Shown here one piece after another: positions 17,250 through 25,296 of a stretch of 64,000 nucleotides of DNA; position 1 is the first letter of the stretch, and each line of letters begins with the position of its first letter. Origin of the DNA: Proteobacteria bacterium UBA981 (lineage in GTDB: Bacteria > Pseudomonadota > Gammaproteobacteria > Ga0077536); the NCBI GenBank assembly GCA_002292285.1, contig DBBP01000006.1:1-64000 (forward strand). The letters are read 5' to 3'. The notes below the pieces were generated by a model. The model worked only from the letters and a program-made list of their open reading frames with translations. It made no database searches and was not told the origin of the DNA. Position numbers and translations under genes: made by a program.

Positions 17250-18506
17250 ATGCACCCAATTGTCGATTCCAGGCGGGTGCTGCATCACGACGAGCGTCGC
17301 GATTACAATCCAATCCCGAAGGACCTTGCCGCTCTGCCTGAGCGGTGTTTCCGGCCTCGTCAACTCTCTATCTGTAAAAGGCGAATCAGCATCAACGCGA
17401 CATCAGACAGCCCAGCCGCTCGCTATGAGGGGGACGTGAACGCTAAGCGAATTGTTCCTGACCGGGCGCAGGCCGAGGCAGTCCAGCAGCTGCAGCGAGT
17501 TTACGAAGGATTGTTGGGCGAACAGGGGCCCCGTCGTAGCGGGCTTCTTTCGCGAATGTTCAAGAGTGATGTGCCGCGGTGGCAGGCGGTTCGCGGACTT
17601 TATTTGTGGGGGCCAGTAGGGCGCGGCAAGACCTATCTGGTTGATACGTTCTTCGACTGCCTGCCTTTTGCGCAAAAACGCCGCATCCATTTCCACAGCT
17701 TTATGCGCCAAACCCATCACGCGCTCAATGGCCTGAAGATGGAAAGTGACCCGCTCAAACGTGTCGCGATGCAGTGGGCTGATGAACAACGCGTGATTTG
17801 TCTCGATGAGTTTCATGTCGGTGACATCACCGATGCGATGTTGCTGGCAGGTCTACTCGATGCTTTATTCACCCATGGCGTGACCCTCATTGCAACCTCT
17901 AACGAAGCCCCCCAGGAGCTGTATAGCGGTGGCTTGCAACGCGCGCGATTTTTGCCCGCCATCGCAGCGTTGCAACAGCACCTCGAAGTACTTGAATTGG
18001 CTGGAACGGATGACTACAGATTGCGGGCGCTCGAGCAGGCGCCTGTTTATTACTGTTGCGAACCGGGCGCTGCGGTGAATGAAATGAGTGCCAGCTTCGC
18101 GGCAATTGCGCCGCATATCGGGCAGGCCGGCGCCGAAGTGATGATCGAAGGGCGGCGGATAGAGACACTGCGCAGTGCCGACGGCGTTACCTGGTTTAGT
18201 TTTTCAGCCCTGTGCGGCGGGCCCCGATCGGCGGCAGACTATATTGAAATAGCGCGCCTCAACCACACCATTATGATTAGCGATATCCCGCAGATGGGCC
18301 TTGACGACAGCGATGCGGCGCGTCGTTTCATCAACCTGATTGATGAGATTTATGACCGTAATGTCAACCTCATCGTGTCTGCGGCAGCGCAGCCTGAAGA
18401 TTTGTACGTTGGCACGCGACTGGCGAAGCCGTTTCTCAGAACCATCAGTCGGCTGCGAGAAATGCGTTCTCACGACTATCTTGCCCAGGCGCACTTGAGT
18501 GATTGA
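17250..18506 (+). CDS. zapE: cell division ATPase ZapE (AFG1-like)
   Basis: The AAA-like P-loop ATPase core matches ZapE, which associates with the Z-ring under stress. Walker A is GPVGRGKT, Walker B is CLDEFHV, and SDITDAMLL-like and LQRARFLPAI signatures follow, with LSRLxEMxSxxYL at the C-terminus. The family-typical SPxxRY motif is encoded at about 17412-17429, so translation should begin upstream of GTG 17436. ATG 17250 is the first good start, but its ~45 extra N-terminal residues look unlike protein, so the true start is unresolved. It is monocistronic and divergent from the 16650-17174 gene. Confidence 0.9.
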   Translation: MHPIVDSRRVLHHDERRDYNPIPKDLAALPERCFRPRQLSICKRRISINATSDSPAARYEGDVNAKRIVPDRAQAEAVQQLQRVYEGLLGEQGPRRSGLLSRMFKSDVPRWQAVRGLYLWGPVGRGKTYLVDTFFDCLPFAQKRRIHFHSFMRQTHHALNGLKMESDPLKRVAMQWADEQRVICLDEFHVGDITDAMLLAGLLDALFTHGVTLIATSNEAPQELYSGGLQRARFLPAIAALQQHLEVLELAGTDDYRLRALEQAPVYYCCEPGAAVNEMSASFAAIAPHIGQAGAEVMIEGRRIETLRSADGVTWFSFSALCGGPRSAADYIEIARLNHTIMISDIPQMGLDDSDAARRFINLIDEIYDRNVNLIVSAAAQPEDLYVGTRLAKPFLRTISRLREMRSHDYLAQAHLSD

Positions 18507-18847
18507 GCCGTTCAGAATTCCTGGGTGGTGCGAAACGGCGTAAGACCGCACCGGAACGCATCGGCATCCGCTTCGAGTTCTGGCTCGCGCCTGGGGCGAG
18601 ACCGTCCGGCTGCGACTTGATGCTGGCTTTCGCTCCGCCTTGCGCTCGGTTTGCGACTGACCTTCACGTCATCAGCGTCCGCCATCGGCGGGTCTCTTCT
18701 AGATTGTGGAGGTGATTAGCTGATCATGAAAATACAATACTTACAATTAGTTATATAATTAAGTTGACAAATAAAATTATCTAAATATCCTATGCCATTA
18801 ATAGTTAAGGGAACGCGAGCACTACCTGCTCAGAGAATCGACACAGA
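18507..18847. other. 341-bp intergenic region with an AT-rich promoter block
   Basis: The first ~210 bases show no convincing gene. Bases 18721-18790 are strongly AT-rich (13 of 70 are G or C) and hold the promoter described separately. No hairpin with a T-tract follows zapE. Confidence 0.6.
18764..18791 (+). promoter_or_regulatory. sigma-70 promoter before the 68-residue ORF
   Basis: A perfect TTGACA (18764-18769), a 16-base spacer, then TATCCT (18786-18791). It lies in an AT-rich block 56 bases before the small ORF, whose transcript would end at the terminator at 19102-19127. Confidence 0.55.
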
Positions 18848-19054
18848 ATGGCTTTCCAGACAACTCAAACCAATCCCCCAGAAGCTGCAATCGCGCAGTT
18901 AATTGCCCACCACTACGGCGACGGTGGGGTGTATCTGCCGCGCAGCGAGAATCGCAAAGCTACCCTGCAGGGTGCAATCGCAGCTGGATTCGTCAGCATC
19001 GATGGCTTTATCACCCGCAAAGGGCGTCAGCTTTTAGCGAGAACCGACAGGTAA
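18848..19054 (+). CDS. 68-residue orphan protein
   Basis: I do not recognise this protein. It is short, soluble and mildly basic. An N-terminal helix (PEAAIAQLIAHHYG) is followed by GGVYLPRSENRKATLQGAI and GFVSIDGFITRKGRQLL, which could be a small winged-helix or beta-hairpin fold. It stands alone between its own sigma-70-like promoter and a strong intrinsic terminator, which supports a real transcription unit. It lies about 320 bases upstream of lon but is separated from it by the terminator. Confidence 0.6.
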   Translation: MAFQTTQTNPPEAAIAQLIAHHYGDGGVYLPRSENRKATLQGAIAAGFVSIDGFITRKGRQLLARTDR

Positions 19055-19101
19055 CGATTCCGTAGGTGAGTTGACAGGTTTCGATCTGTCACCAGCGTAT
19101 T

Positions 19102-19127
19102 AGGGCCGCTTATGCGGCCCTTTTTTT
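19102..19127 (+). terminator. intrinsic terminator after the 68-residue ORF
   Basis: A perfect 8-bp stem AGGGCCGC/GCGGCCCT with a TTAT loop is followed by seven T residues. Confidence 0.9.
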
Positions 19128-19378
19128 ATACTGCTGCACCTTATTGGCCAGACCGGTTGCTCTTAAGGACCAGCGCGAGGCTGCGCTTGATTATCGTCGG
19201 CGGTTTCAGTCAGTTCGTAGCACTCAGAGCTGTCTGATGCCGATCATTTCACTCTTCGAAGTCGCCGGCGCTTGAATTAGCGCGCCTCAGACCGCACTTG
19301 AGAACTCAGTACCCCCTCAAAAAAAAGGCGCGCCTGTGCGAAACCCTCATTGGGGTTTAGAAAGCAGGCGCAATTGCC
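19128..19378. other. lon upstream region
   Basis: The gap from the small ORF to lon is 324 bases including the terminator. Bases 19341-19358 form a small hairpin AAACCC-TCATTG-GGGTTT about 20 bases before the lon start, and a palindrome GGCGCGCC lies just before it. I found no clear sigma-32 promoter. Nothing else is recognised. Confidence 0.4.
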
Positions 19379-21772
19379 ATGCACGAAGACGAACCGGAAC
19401 TCATTTCGCCGTATCAGGATCACGCCGGCGATGCTCGCCTGCCCGCGCGTGTCGACGATGTCTTGCCTGACCAGCTGTTTTTGCTGCCTCTGCAAGTGCG
19501 GCCATTTTTCCCCGCCCAAACGATGCCGCTGGTCGTGGACCAGGAACTTTGGCGAGACACTCTGGAGCGGGTCGGAAATACCTCACATCGGATGATCGGT
19601 TTGGTTTACGCGCCTCGTTCAAGCGATGAGACGGTGATCTCAAGCAGTGATTTTTCTGCTTACGGTACAGTTGCGAAAATCCATCAGCCACATGCTGGAG
19701 ACGGACACATCCAGTTTATCGCCGAAGGCGTCGAACGCTTTCGTATCGCCCGTTGGGTCAGCAAACAAGTGCCGTTTCTGATCGCGCCAGAATACGCTCA
19801 CGCGGAGCTTGCGCAAGAGAAAAATGAAAGGGCCTATGCGCTGGCTATTATTAATAAGATTAAGGAATTACTACCTCTCAATCCGCTCTACAAGGAAAAC
19901 CTCAAAGCATTTCTTGATCGGTTCACGCCGGATAACGCAGCGCAGTTGACCGATTTCGCGGCGGCCATGACCAGCGCGGATGCGAAGGATCTGCAGGACG
20001 TTCTGGAAACCCTACCGCTGCTACCGCGCATGGAGAAAGTTCTTCTGCTTATCCAGCACGAACTCGAAGTGGCCGGTTTGCAAACCGAGATTCGTCAACG
20101 TGTTGAAGAGCGGATTTCGGAACAGCAACGTGAATTTTTTCTACGTGAACAATTGAAAGAAATCCAGAAGGAACTTGGCATCTCGAAAGATGACAAGACC
20201 ATCGAAGCAGAGCGTTTTACCGAGCGATTGCAAGACAAAGTTGTACCCGCGGACGCCGCCCAGCGCATCGACGAGGAGCTGACAAAGTTCTCCTTCCTGG
20301 ATCAGGGTTCGCCCGAATACGGCGTAACGCGAACTTACCTCGACGCGTTGACCAGCCTGCCGTGGGGCGTGACGACGACGGACCACGTCGATCTGGTCGC
20401 CGCCCGGGGCGTCCTCGACCACGACCACGCAGGGCTTGAAGACGTCAAAGACCGCATTATCGAGTTTATCGGGGTGGGTAAGCTTAAAGGTGAGATCGCC
20501 GGATCCATTTTGCTGCTGGTCGGGCCGCCGGGCGTGGGTAAGACCTCCATTGGTCAGTCGATCGCAACGACACTGGGGCGTAAGTTCTATCGATTCAGTG
20601 TCGGAGGCATGCGCGATGAAGCTGAAATAAAAGGCCACCGACGAACTTACATCGGTGCGATGCCTGGCAAGTTTATTCAGGCAATACGAGATACCGGTTC
20701 TGCTAATCCGGTCATCATGCTTGATGAGATCGATAAGATTGGCGCATCGTTCCAGGGCGATCCGGCGTCGGCATTGTTGGAGGTTCTCGACCCTGAACAG
20801 AACGTGAGCTTTCTCGATCACTATCTCGACGTGCGCTTTGATCTATCAAAAGTACTGTTTGTGTGTACGGCTAACCAGCTCGACTCCATTCCGCGAGCGT
20901 TGCTTGATCGCATGGAAGTGATTCGTCTGGCTGGCTATCTGAGCGCAGAGAAAGTCACTATCGGACGTCGATTCCTGTGGCCGAAACAACGCGCGGGCGC
21001 TGGTCTTGGCGCGAAGCAGGTGAAGGTTTCAGATAGTGCTATCAAAGGTATTGTCGAGGGCTATGCGCGCGAAGCTGGCGTGCGGAATCTGGAAAAGCAG
21101 CTCGGGCGGATTGCACGCAAAACCGCGCTTGAGATTATTGACGACAGTCAGCGGAGAATCGCGGTCACCGGCAAAAACTTGCACGAATACCTGGGTGCAC
21201 CACTGTTCCAGACGCAGGTACCGCAACGCGGTATTGGCATCGTTACCGGTTTGGCCTGGACCCAACTTGGCGGGGCCACGCTTGATATCGAGGCGGCGCT
21301 GATTCACAGCAAGAATGCGGGCTTTAAGTTGACCGGCCAATTGGGCGACGTGATGCGCGAGTCGGCAGAAATAGCGCACAGCTACATTGCTGCCAACCTG
21401 GCGCGTTTTGGTGGCAACGAAGAATTTTTCGATCAGGCTTTCGTGCACCTGCACGTGCCCGAGGGGGCGACGCCGAAAGATGGTCCAAGCGCCGGCATTA
21501 CAATGGCTACGGCGCTGTTGTCGCTGGCAGGCAAACAGCAGCTCAGTCGCCCGCTAGCGATGACCGGCGAACTGACCCTGACCGGTCGAGTGCTGGCAGT
21601 AGGGGGCATTCGCGAGAAGATTATCGCGGCCCGGCGCGCCGGCATCAGTGAAATAATTCTGCCGGAAATGGTGCGCGGTGAATTTGCCGAGCTACCCGAG
21701 TACATTCATCGCGGGATGAAGGTGGCATTTGTTAGTGAATTTTCCGAAGTTGTCGAAATTGCGTTCGCCTGA
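19379..21772 (+). CDS. lon: ATP-dependent Lon protease, second (AsrA-like) type
   Basis: 797 residues, close to the ~784 of E. coli Lon. The N-terminal substrate domain (~30-230) carries LPLQVRPFFPAQTMPL, which differs from the classical Lon PLLPLRD start and resembles the second Lon of Pseudomonas. A coiled region (~230-300) follows, then an AAA+ module with Walker A GPPGVGKT and sensor segments, then the protease domain with catalytic dyad S704 (KDGPSAG) and K747 (REKIIAARRAG). Lon degrades misfolded and regulatory proteins in the cytosol. No strong Shine-Dalgarno lies immediately before the ATG; AGCAGG is ~13 bases away. A classical Lon may exist elsewhere in the genome. Confidence 0.95.
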   Translation: MHEDEPELISPYQDHAGDARLPARVDDVLPDQLFLLPLQVRPFFPAQTMPLVVDQELWRDTLERVGNTSHRMIGLVYAPRSSDETVISSSDFSAYGTVAKIHQPHAGDGHIQFIAEGVERFRIARWVSKQVPFLIAPEYAHAELAQEKNERAYALAIINKIKELLPLNPLYKENLKAFLDRFTPDNAAQLTDFAAAMTSADAKDLQDVLETLPLLPRMEKVLLLIQHELEVAGLQTEIRQRVEERISEQQREFFLREQLKEIQKELGISKDDKTIEAERFTERLQDKVVPADAAQRIDEELTKFSFLDQGSPEYGVTRTYLDALTSLPWGVTTTDHVDLVAARGVLDHDHAGLEDVKDRIIEFIGVGKLKGEIAGSILLLVGPPGVGKTSIGQSIATTLGRKFYRFSVGGMRDEAEIKGHRRTYIGAMPGKFIQAIRDTGSANPVIMLDEIDKIGASFQGDPASALLEVLDPEQNVSFLDHYLDVRFDLSKVLFVCTANQLDSIPRALLDRMEVIRLAGYLSAEKVTIGRRFLWPKQRAGAGLGAKQVKVSDSAIKGIVEGYAREAGVRNLEKQLGRIARKTALEIIDDSQRRIAVTGKNLHEYLGAPLFQTQVPQRGIGIVTGLAWTQLGGATLDIEAALIHSKNAGFKLTGQLGDVMRESAEIAHSYIAANLARFGGNEEFFDQAFVHLHVPEGATPKDGPSAGITMATALLSLAGKQQLSRPLAMTGELTLTGRVLAVGGIREKIIAARRAGISEIILPEMVRGEFAELPEYIHRGMKVAFVSEFSEVVEIAFA

Positions 21773-21871
21773 TTTCCGCGCACAATCGTGCCCGGGCCTC
21801 CGGCAGGACGGGAAGAACATGCCGCGCTTGCCTGCCGGTTCGTATTCTCGCGGCGTCTTAACCATTGTCGG

Positions 21872-23176
21872 CTAGTTGCAGATGCGAATTTTCAGACGCT
21901 GTCTAAACTCTGGTAGCAAGTACATACCAAACATAATGATGGCGAGGTTTAGCCCGGCGACAATACCGAATAATTGGGTGATGGTTACGCCAAGCTGGAA
22001 CAACAGCAGCGTGAAGCCTGCTGAGACGACCATGAATAACGCGTTGGTCACATTGAGAGCCGCGAGCATGCGAGCACAAAAACGCGCCTCGACGCGTGCC
22101 TGCAACGCCGCGTACAGCGGGACAATATAGAGCGCGCCTGCGGCACCTATCAAAGTCAGATCACCAAACACCCGCAACGCCGGCGGATAACCGAAAAATG
22201 TTTCGGGCGTGAGTTGCACGGCCGACCGGAGCGGCGTGCCAGCCAGCCACACATCGAACGAGGCGATGCTGATAAGCACTGCAGCTGGCGGTACCAGGCC
22301 CAGCTCTATCTGGCCGCGCGAGAGCCGTTCGCAGGACAATGAACCGACCCCAATGCCGAGTGTGAACGCGGCACTCAATAACGTCACTGCCTGCTCGTTA
22401 GCATTCAGCAATTCCTTGCCAAACGTCGGCACCACACTCAGATAGGTGGCGCCAACGAACCAGAATGTCGATATAAGCGAAATAAGAATAAACAGCTCAC
22501 GGTTCTGCCGGCTGTCGTTCATCAGCGCCCAGGTCGAAGTAAACGGATTGAAATCGATTTTGAGTGCTGCTTCATTTGGGGCCGCCACAGGGATGTACTG
22601 CGCGGCCAGGCGACCGGCGAGCGCGAGCCCCACCACGCTGAATACGATCGCGACGGGCGCGCTTCGTCCAAGACTGGCGAGCACCCCCCCGAGTACGCTA
22701 CCACCAAGAATGGCAACGTAAGTTGCCATCTGGATCAGGCCGTTCCCGCCGGTCAGCTCCTCACGAGTGAGATGTTGCGGCAGTACGCCGTACTTCAACG
22801 GTCCGAAGAAAGCTGATTGAGTTCCCATCAGGAACAACACCACGAGCAGAAAGATGTAGTCACCGAGCAGAAACCCGGCTGCACCGAGCCCCATGACCGC
22901 AATCTCCGTCGTTTTGATGGTGCGTATCAGGCGCGATTTCTCGTAGCGGTCTGCGAGCTGCCCGGCCAGAGCAGAAAACATAAAGAACGGCAGAATAAAA
23001 ATCGCGCCCGTCATGACGACCAGAGTGCGGGTGTCCATTCCTGTTCGCTCCGCGACTGTGAATGTCACGAAAATAATCAGTGCAAAACGGAAAACGTTAT
23101 CGTTCAGCGCACCCAGAAACTGACAGGCAAAAATGGGCGCAAAGCTGGGCGAGCGGATTAGGGATGATTGGGACAT
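21872..23176 (-). CDS. MFS transporter, LplT (lysophospholipid transporter)-like
   Basis: 434 residues with about twelve hydrophobic segments. The start FACQFLGALNDNVFRFAL and the following GQLADRYEKSRLIRTIK loop are typical of the LplT group of the major facilitator superfamily, which flips lysophospholipids across the inner membrane for re-acylation. In many genomes such a protein is fused or adjacent to an acyltransferase/acyl-ACP synthetase (Aas); none is seen here, so the substrate is uncertain. The gene is divergent from pyk. Confidence 0.82.
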   Translation of the reverse strand: MSQSSLIRSPSFAPIFACQFLGALNDNVFRFALIIFVTFTVAERTGMDTRTLVVMTGAIFILPFFMFSALAGQLADRYEKSRLIRTIKTTEIAVMGLGAAGFLLGDYIFLLVVLFLMGTQSAFFGPLKYGVLPQHLTREELTGGNGLIQMATYVAILGGSVLGGVLASLGRSAPVAIVFSVVGLALAGRLAAQYIPVAAPNEAALKIDFNPFTSTWALMNDSRQNRELFILISLISTFWFVGATYLSVVPTFGKELLNANEQAVTLLSAAFTLGIGVGSLSCERLSRGQIELGLVPPAAVLISIASFDVWLAGTPLRSAVQLTPETFFGYPPALRVFGDLTLIGAAGALYIVPLYAALQARVEARFCARMLAALNVTNALFMVVSAGFTLLLFQLGVTITQLFGIVAGLNLAIIMFGMYLLPEFRQRLKIRICN

Positions 23177-23430
23177 CGAGGCTCACGCGGGAGGCAGTGC
23201 CGGGCCCCCGGGACCGACGCCCATCGGCCGCGTTGCGCGTTGTTCTGCATTGCTGTTGTTGTTTCGCACAAACTGCGTTCCTCGACATCTACGCGCATGC
23301 CTTAATCGGCATACTCGCACACTTTTTGAGTGTGTCTGCAGGAGTTCAGTGCAACCGACATCGCCGGACGATGAAGTTGTATGTTTATGCGATACTCGAA
23401 TCGAATATTAGCCGACAGGCGGTGCCGCCG

Positions 23431-24885
23431 ATGCCGATAGTCACTGAACTCGATCTCCTCAAATATCGTCGCACCAAAATCGTCGCGACCGTAGGCCCTG
23501 CTTCGAATTCACCGACGATGCTGCGAGATTTGATCGAAGCCGGCGTCAATGTGTTCCGGGTGAACATGTCCCACGGAACACACGCCGAACACGAGCAAGC
23601 GATATCGATGATCCGCAACGCGGCCGCGGAGCTGGGTACCTCGACAGCGATACTTGCGGATTTGTGTGGCCCTAAGATTCGCGCAGGAAAATTCCGCGAG
23701 GGTGCTGTGGATCTGCAAGCCGGGGCCGAAGTCACGATCACCACAGCCGATGTGCTCGGGGACGAAACCCTGATTCCCTCTCAGTACGCAGCGCTGCCGC
23801 ATGACGTTAACGTCGGCGATCGAATTCTGCTCAATGACGGTGCGGTCGAACTGCGGGTCGAACGAATCGACGGGGAAGAGGTGTTCTGTGTGATTCTGGC
23901 GGGTGGTGTAGTGGGTGACCACAAGGGTATTAACCTGCCCGGCAGTACCGTTTCCGCCCCATCGCTGACCGAAAAAGATCGCGAAGACGCGCGCTTTGCA
24001 CTTGGCCAGGAGGTCGATTTTCTGGCCTTATCGTTCGTGCGTAGCGCGGCCGATATCCGTGAATTGCGTGAGTTGATAAACGCAAGCCCGGTCAACGTCG
24101 ACATTGTCGCCAAGATCGAAAAACCCGAGGCGCTGACCAATATCGAAGGCATTTTCGAGGAGACCGATGCGATTATGGTGGCACGAGGGGACCTTGGCGT
24201 TGAGCTGAACCCGGAGCAAGTGCCACTTGCCCAGGCGCAACTGATCGCGCGTGCGCGTGCACTCAATAAACCAGTGATAGTCGCGACCCAAATGTTGGAG
24301 TCGATGATTACTAGCGCGCGACCGACCCGCGCTGAAGTAGCCGATGTTGCGTTCGCTGTTGCCAGCGCTGCTGATGCAGTAATGCTTTCCGGGGAGTCCG
24401 CGGTCGGCAAGTATCCCCTGGAGGCAGTACAGATGATGGATCGGGTCGCGCGTCAGACCGAGTCGTATCACTGGCACGCTAATGTAGGGACGGATCTCTC
24501 GGACGCGCATACAGGCGGTAAAGTAGCGCCGCTTGGTGATGCCGTTGCCGATGCCACTGCGAAACTCGTGGCCGATTTGCAGGCTCATGGAGTGCTCGTT
24601 ATCTCACGACAAGGTATGACTGCGGCGACGATTAGCGCTGCGCGACCGTCAGCACCGGTGGTGGCGATATCAAGTGATCCGCGTGTGTGCCGCCGCATGA
24701 GTTTAATGTGGGGCCTGATTCCGTATGTTGACGCCGGTGCTGGGAGTGAGAATCCGAATCAGCTCACGCGCCGGATCGCCGCGGAGCTCGGCCTGGCCGG
24801 TAGCGGCGATTACATTGTGCTTGTGCGCGGCTTCGACACTGATCCGATGTGGAATTCCCCCTCCATCACGCTCTTGCAGGTTTAG
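23431..24885 (+). CDS. pyk: pyruvate kinase
   Basis: 484 residues from ATG 23431, chosen because RRTKIVATVGPAS must lie near the N-terminus; the open frame extends upstream without protein-like sequence. Conserved features are NVFRVNMSHG (substrate arginine and asparagine), KIRAGKF, the active-site signature IVAKIEKPEAL and MVARGDLGVEL, and the C-terminal domain with SGESAVGKYP. It transfers phosphate from phosphoenolpyruvate to ADP in the last step of glycolysis. It is a single gene; the chromosomal segment after it leads into the mobile island. Confidence 0.96.
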   Translation: MPIVTELDLLKYRRTKIVATVGPASNSPTMLRDLIEAGVNVFRVNMSHGTHAEHEQAISMIRNAAAELGTSTAILADLCGPKIRAGKFREGAVDLQAGAEVTITTADVLGDETLIPSQYAALPHDVNVGDRILLNDGAVELRVERIDGEEVFCVILAGGVVGDHKGINLPGSTVSAPSLTEKDREDARFALGQEVDFLALSFVRSAADIRELRELINASPVNVDIVAKIEKPEALTNIEGIFEETDAIMVARGDLGVELNPEQVPLAQAQLIARARALNKPVIVATQMLESMITSARPTRAEVADVAFAVASAADAVMLSGESAVGKYPLEAVQMMDRVARQTESYHWHANVGTDLSDAHTGGKVAPLGDAVADATAKLVADLQAHGVLVISRQGMTAATISAARPSAPVVAISSDPRVCRRMSLMWGLIPYVDAGAGSENPNQLTRRIAAELGLAGSGDYIVLVRGFDTDPMWNSPSITLLQV

Positions 24886-25179
24886 CCCTTGTGTTGAAGC
24901 TCATGGCGGTGCTGGCTAAACGGTCTTAAGGTCCACGCCATGCCGCCAGATCTCCGTCGCGAGCTCTGAAACATTGTTCGGACATTTCACGACGCATTTA
25001 ATGCCGGCGGCCTTGGGCGCGAGAATCTGCTCGTAACCGGGTGTGGTTTCACCGACCGGCTTGCCGGCGCAAAGACATGTGTGTTGTGCTGTGGCGCTCG
25101 CGATCTGGCGAACGCCGCAGCTAGCAAACACGCTGTGCAGCTCGGCGGGAAACTAAAATGGTAGTGTTCACTTATTCGA
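24886..25179. other. chromosomal flank between pyk and the island
   Basis: Holds one weak short ORF on the minus strand (24916-25131) and no clear terminator for pyk. In the ancestral chromosome this segment probably abutted the ssb terminator now at 38910. Confidence 0.5.
24916..25131 (-). CDS. short ORF of unknown function, possibly a real small protein
   Basis: 71 codons. The translation has a soluble, protein-like segment (GETTPGYEQILAPKAAGIKCVV, abbreviated here as GETTPGYEQ then KAAGIKCVV) and several cysteines near the N-terminus (CLCAGKP), but I recognise no family. It could be the remnant 3' end of a longer gene cut when the island or an older element inserted, because sequence upstream (above 25131) becomes AT-rich and non-coding within ~50 bases. 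No convincing ribosome site. Confidence 0.3.
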   Translation of the reverse strand: MFASCGVRQIASATAQHTCLCAGKPVGETTPGYEQILAPKAAGIKCVVKCPNNVSELATEIWRHGVDLKTV

Positions 25180-25195
25180 CGTAAACAGCAAAAAA
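25180..25195. repeat. left attachment-site repeat of the island
   Basis: CGTAAACAGCAAAAAA matches the right copy CGTAAACAACAATAAA at 14 of 16 positions in the same orientation. GInt elements are reported to generate imperfect flanking direct repeats. Confidence 0.65.
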
Positions 25196-25290
25196 CACTC
25201 ATAAAAACAGTATATTATGATTTATTGCTGGAATAATATGTCAACTTAATTACCAATTACTCCTCTTTCTTCTTACAGATCCTAAACTAT
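25196..25290. other. AT-rich 3' end of the island
   Basis: Bases 25201-25260 contain only 13 G or C of 60. No gene is present. Position and composition match the AT-rich terminal segment of GInt islands, presumably containing recombinase arm sites. Confidence 0.65.
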
Positions 25291-25296
25291 GGAGTA

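Noticed and set aside
17181..17363. 60-codon minus-strand ORF between the divergent 16650 gene and zapE
   Set aside because: It overlaps the zapE 5' region, has no ribosome site and no recognisable features.
18756..18769. 14-bp sequence TAATTAAGTTGACA shared (inverted) with the AT-rich island end at 25232-25245, suggesting a relic of a second island
   Set aside because: In AT-rich DNA a 14-base match is expected by chance in a window this size, and the flanking bases do not align. TTGACA is explained as a promoter element.
19265..19330. Heat-shock (sigma-32) promoter for lon
   Set aside because: CTTGAA and CTTGAG occur, but no CCCCAT-like -10 lies at the right distance.
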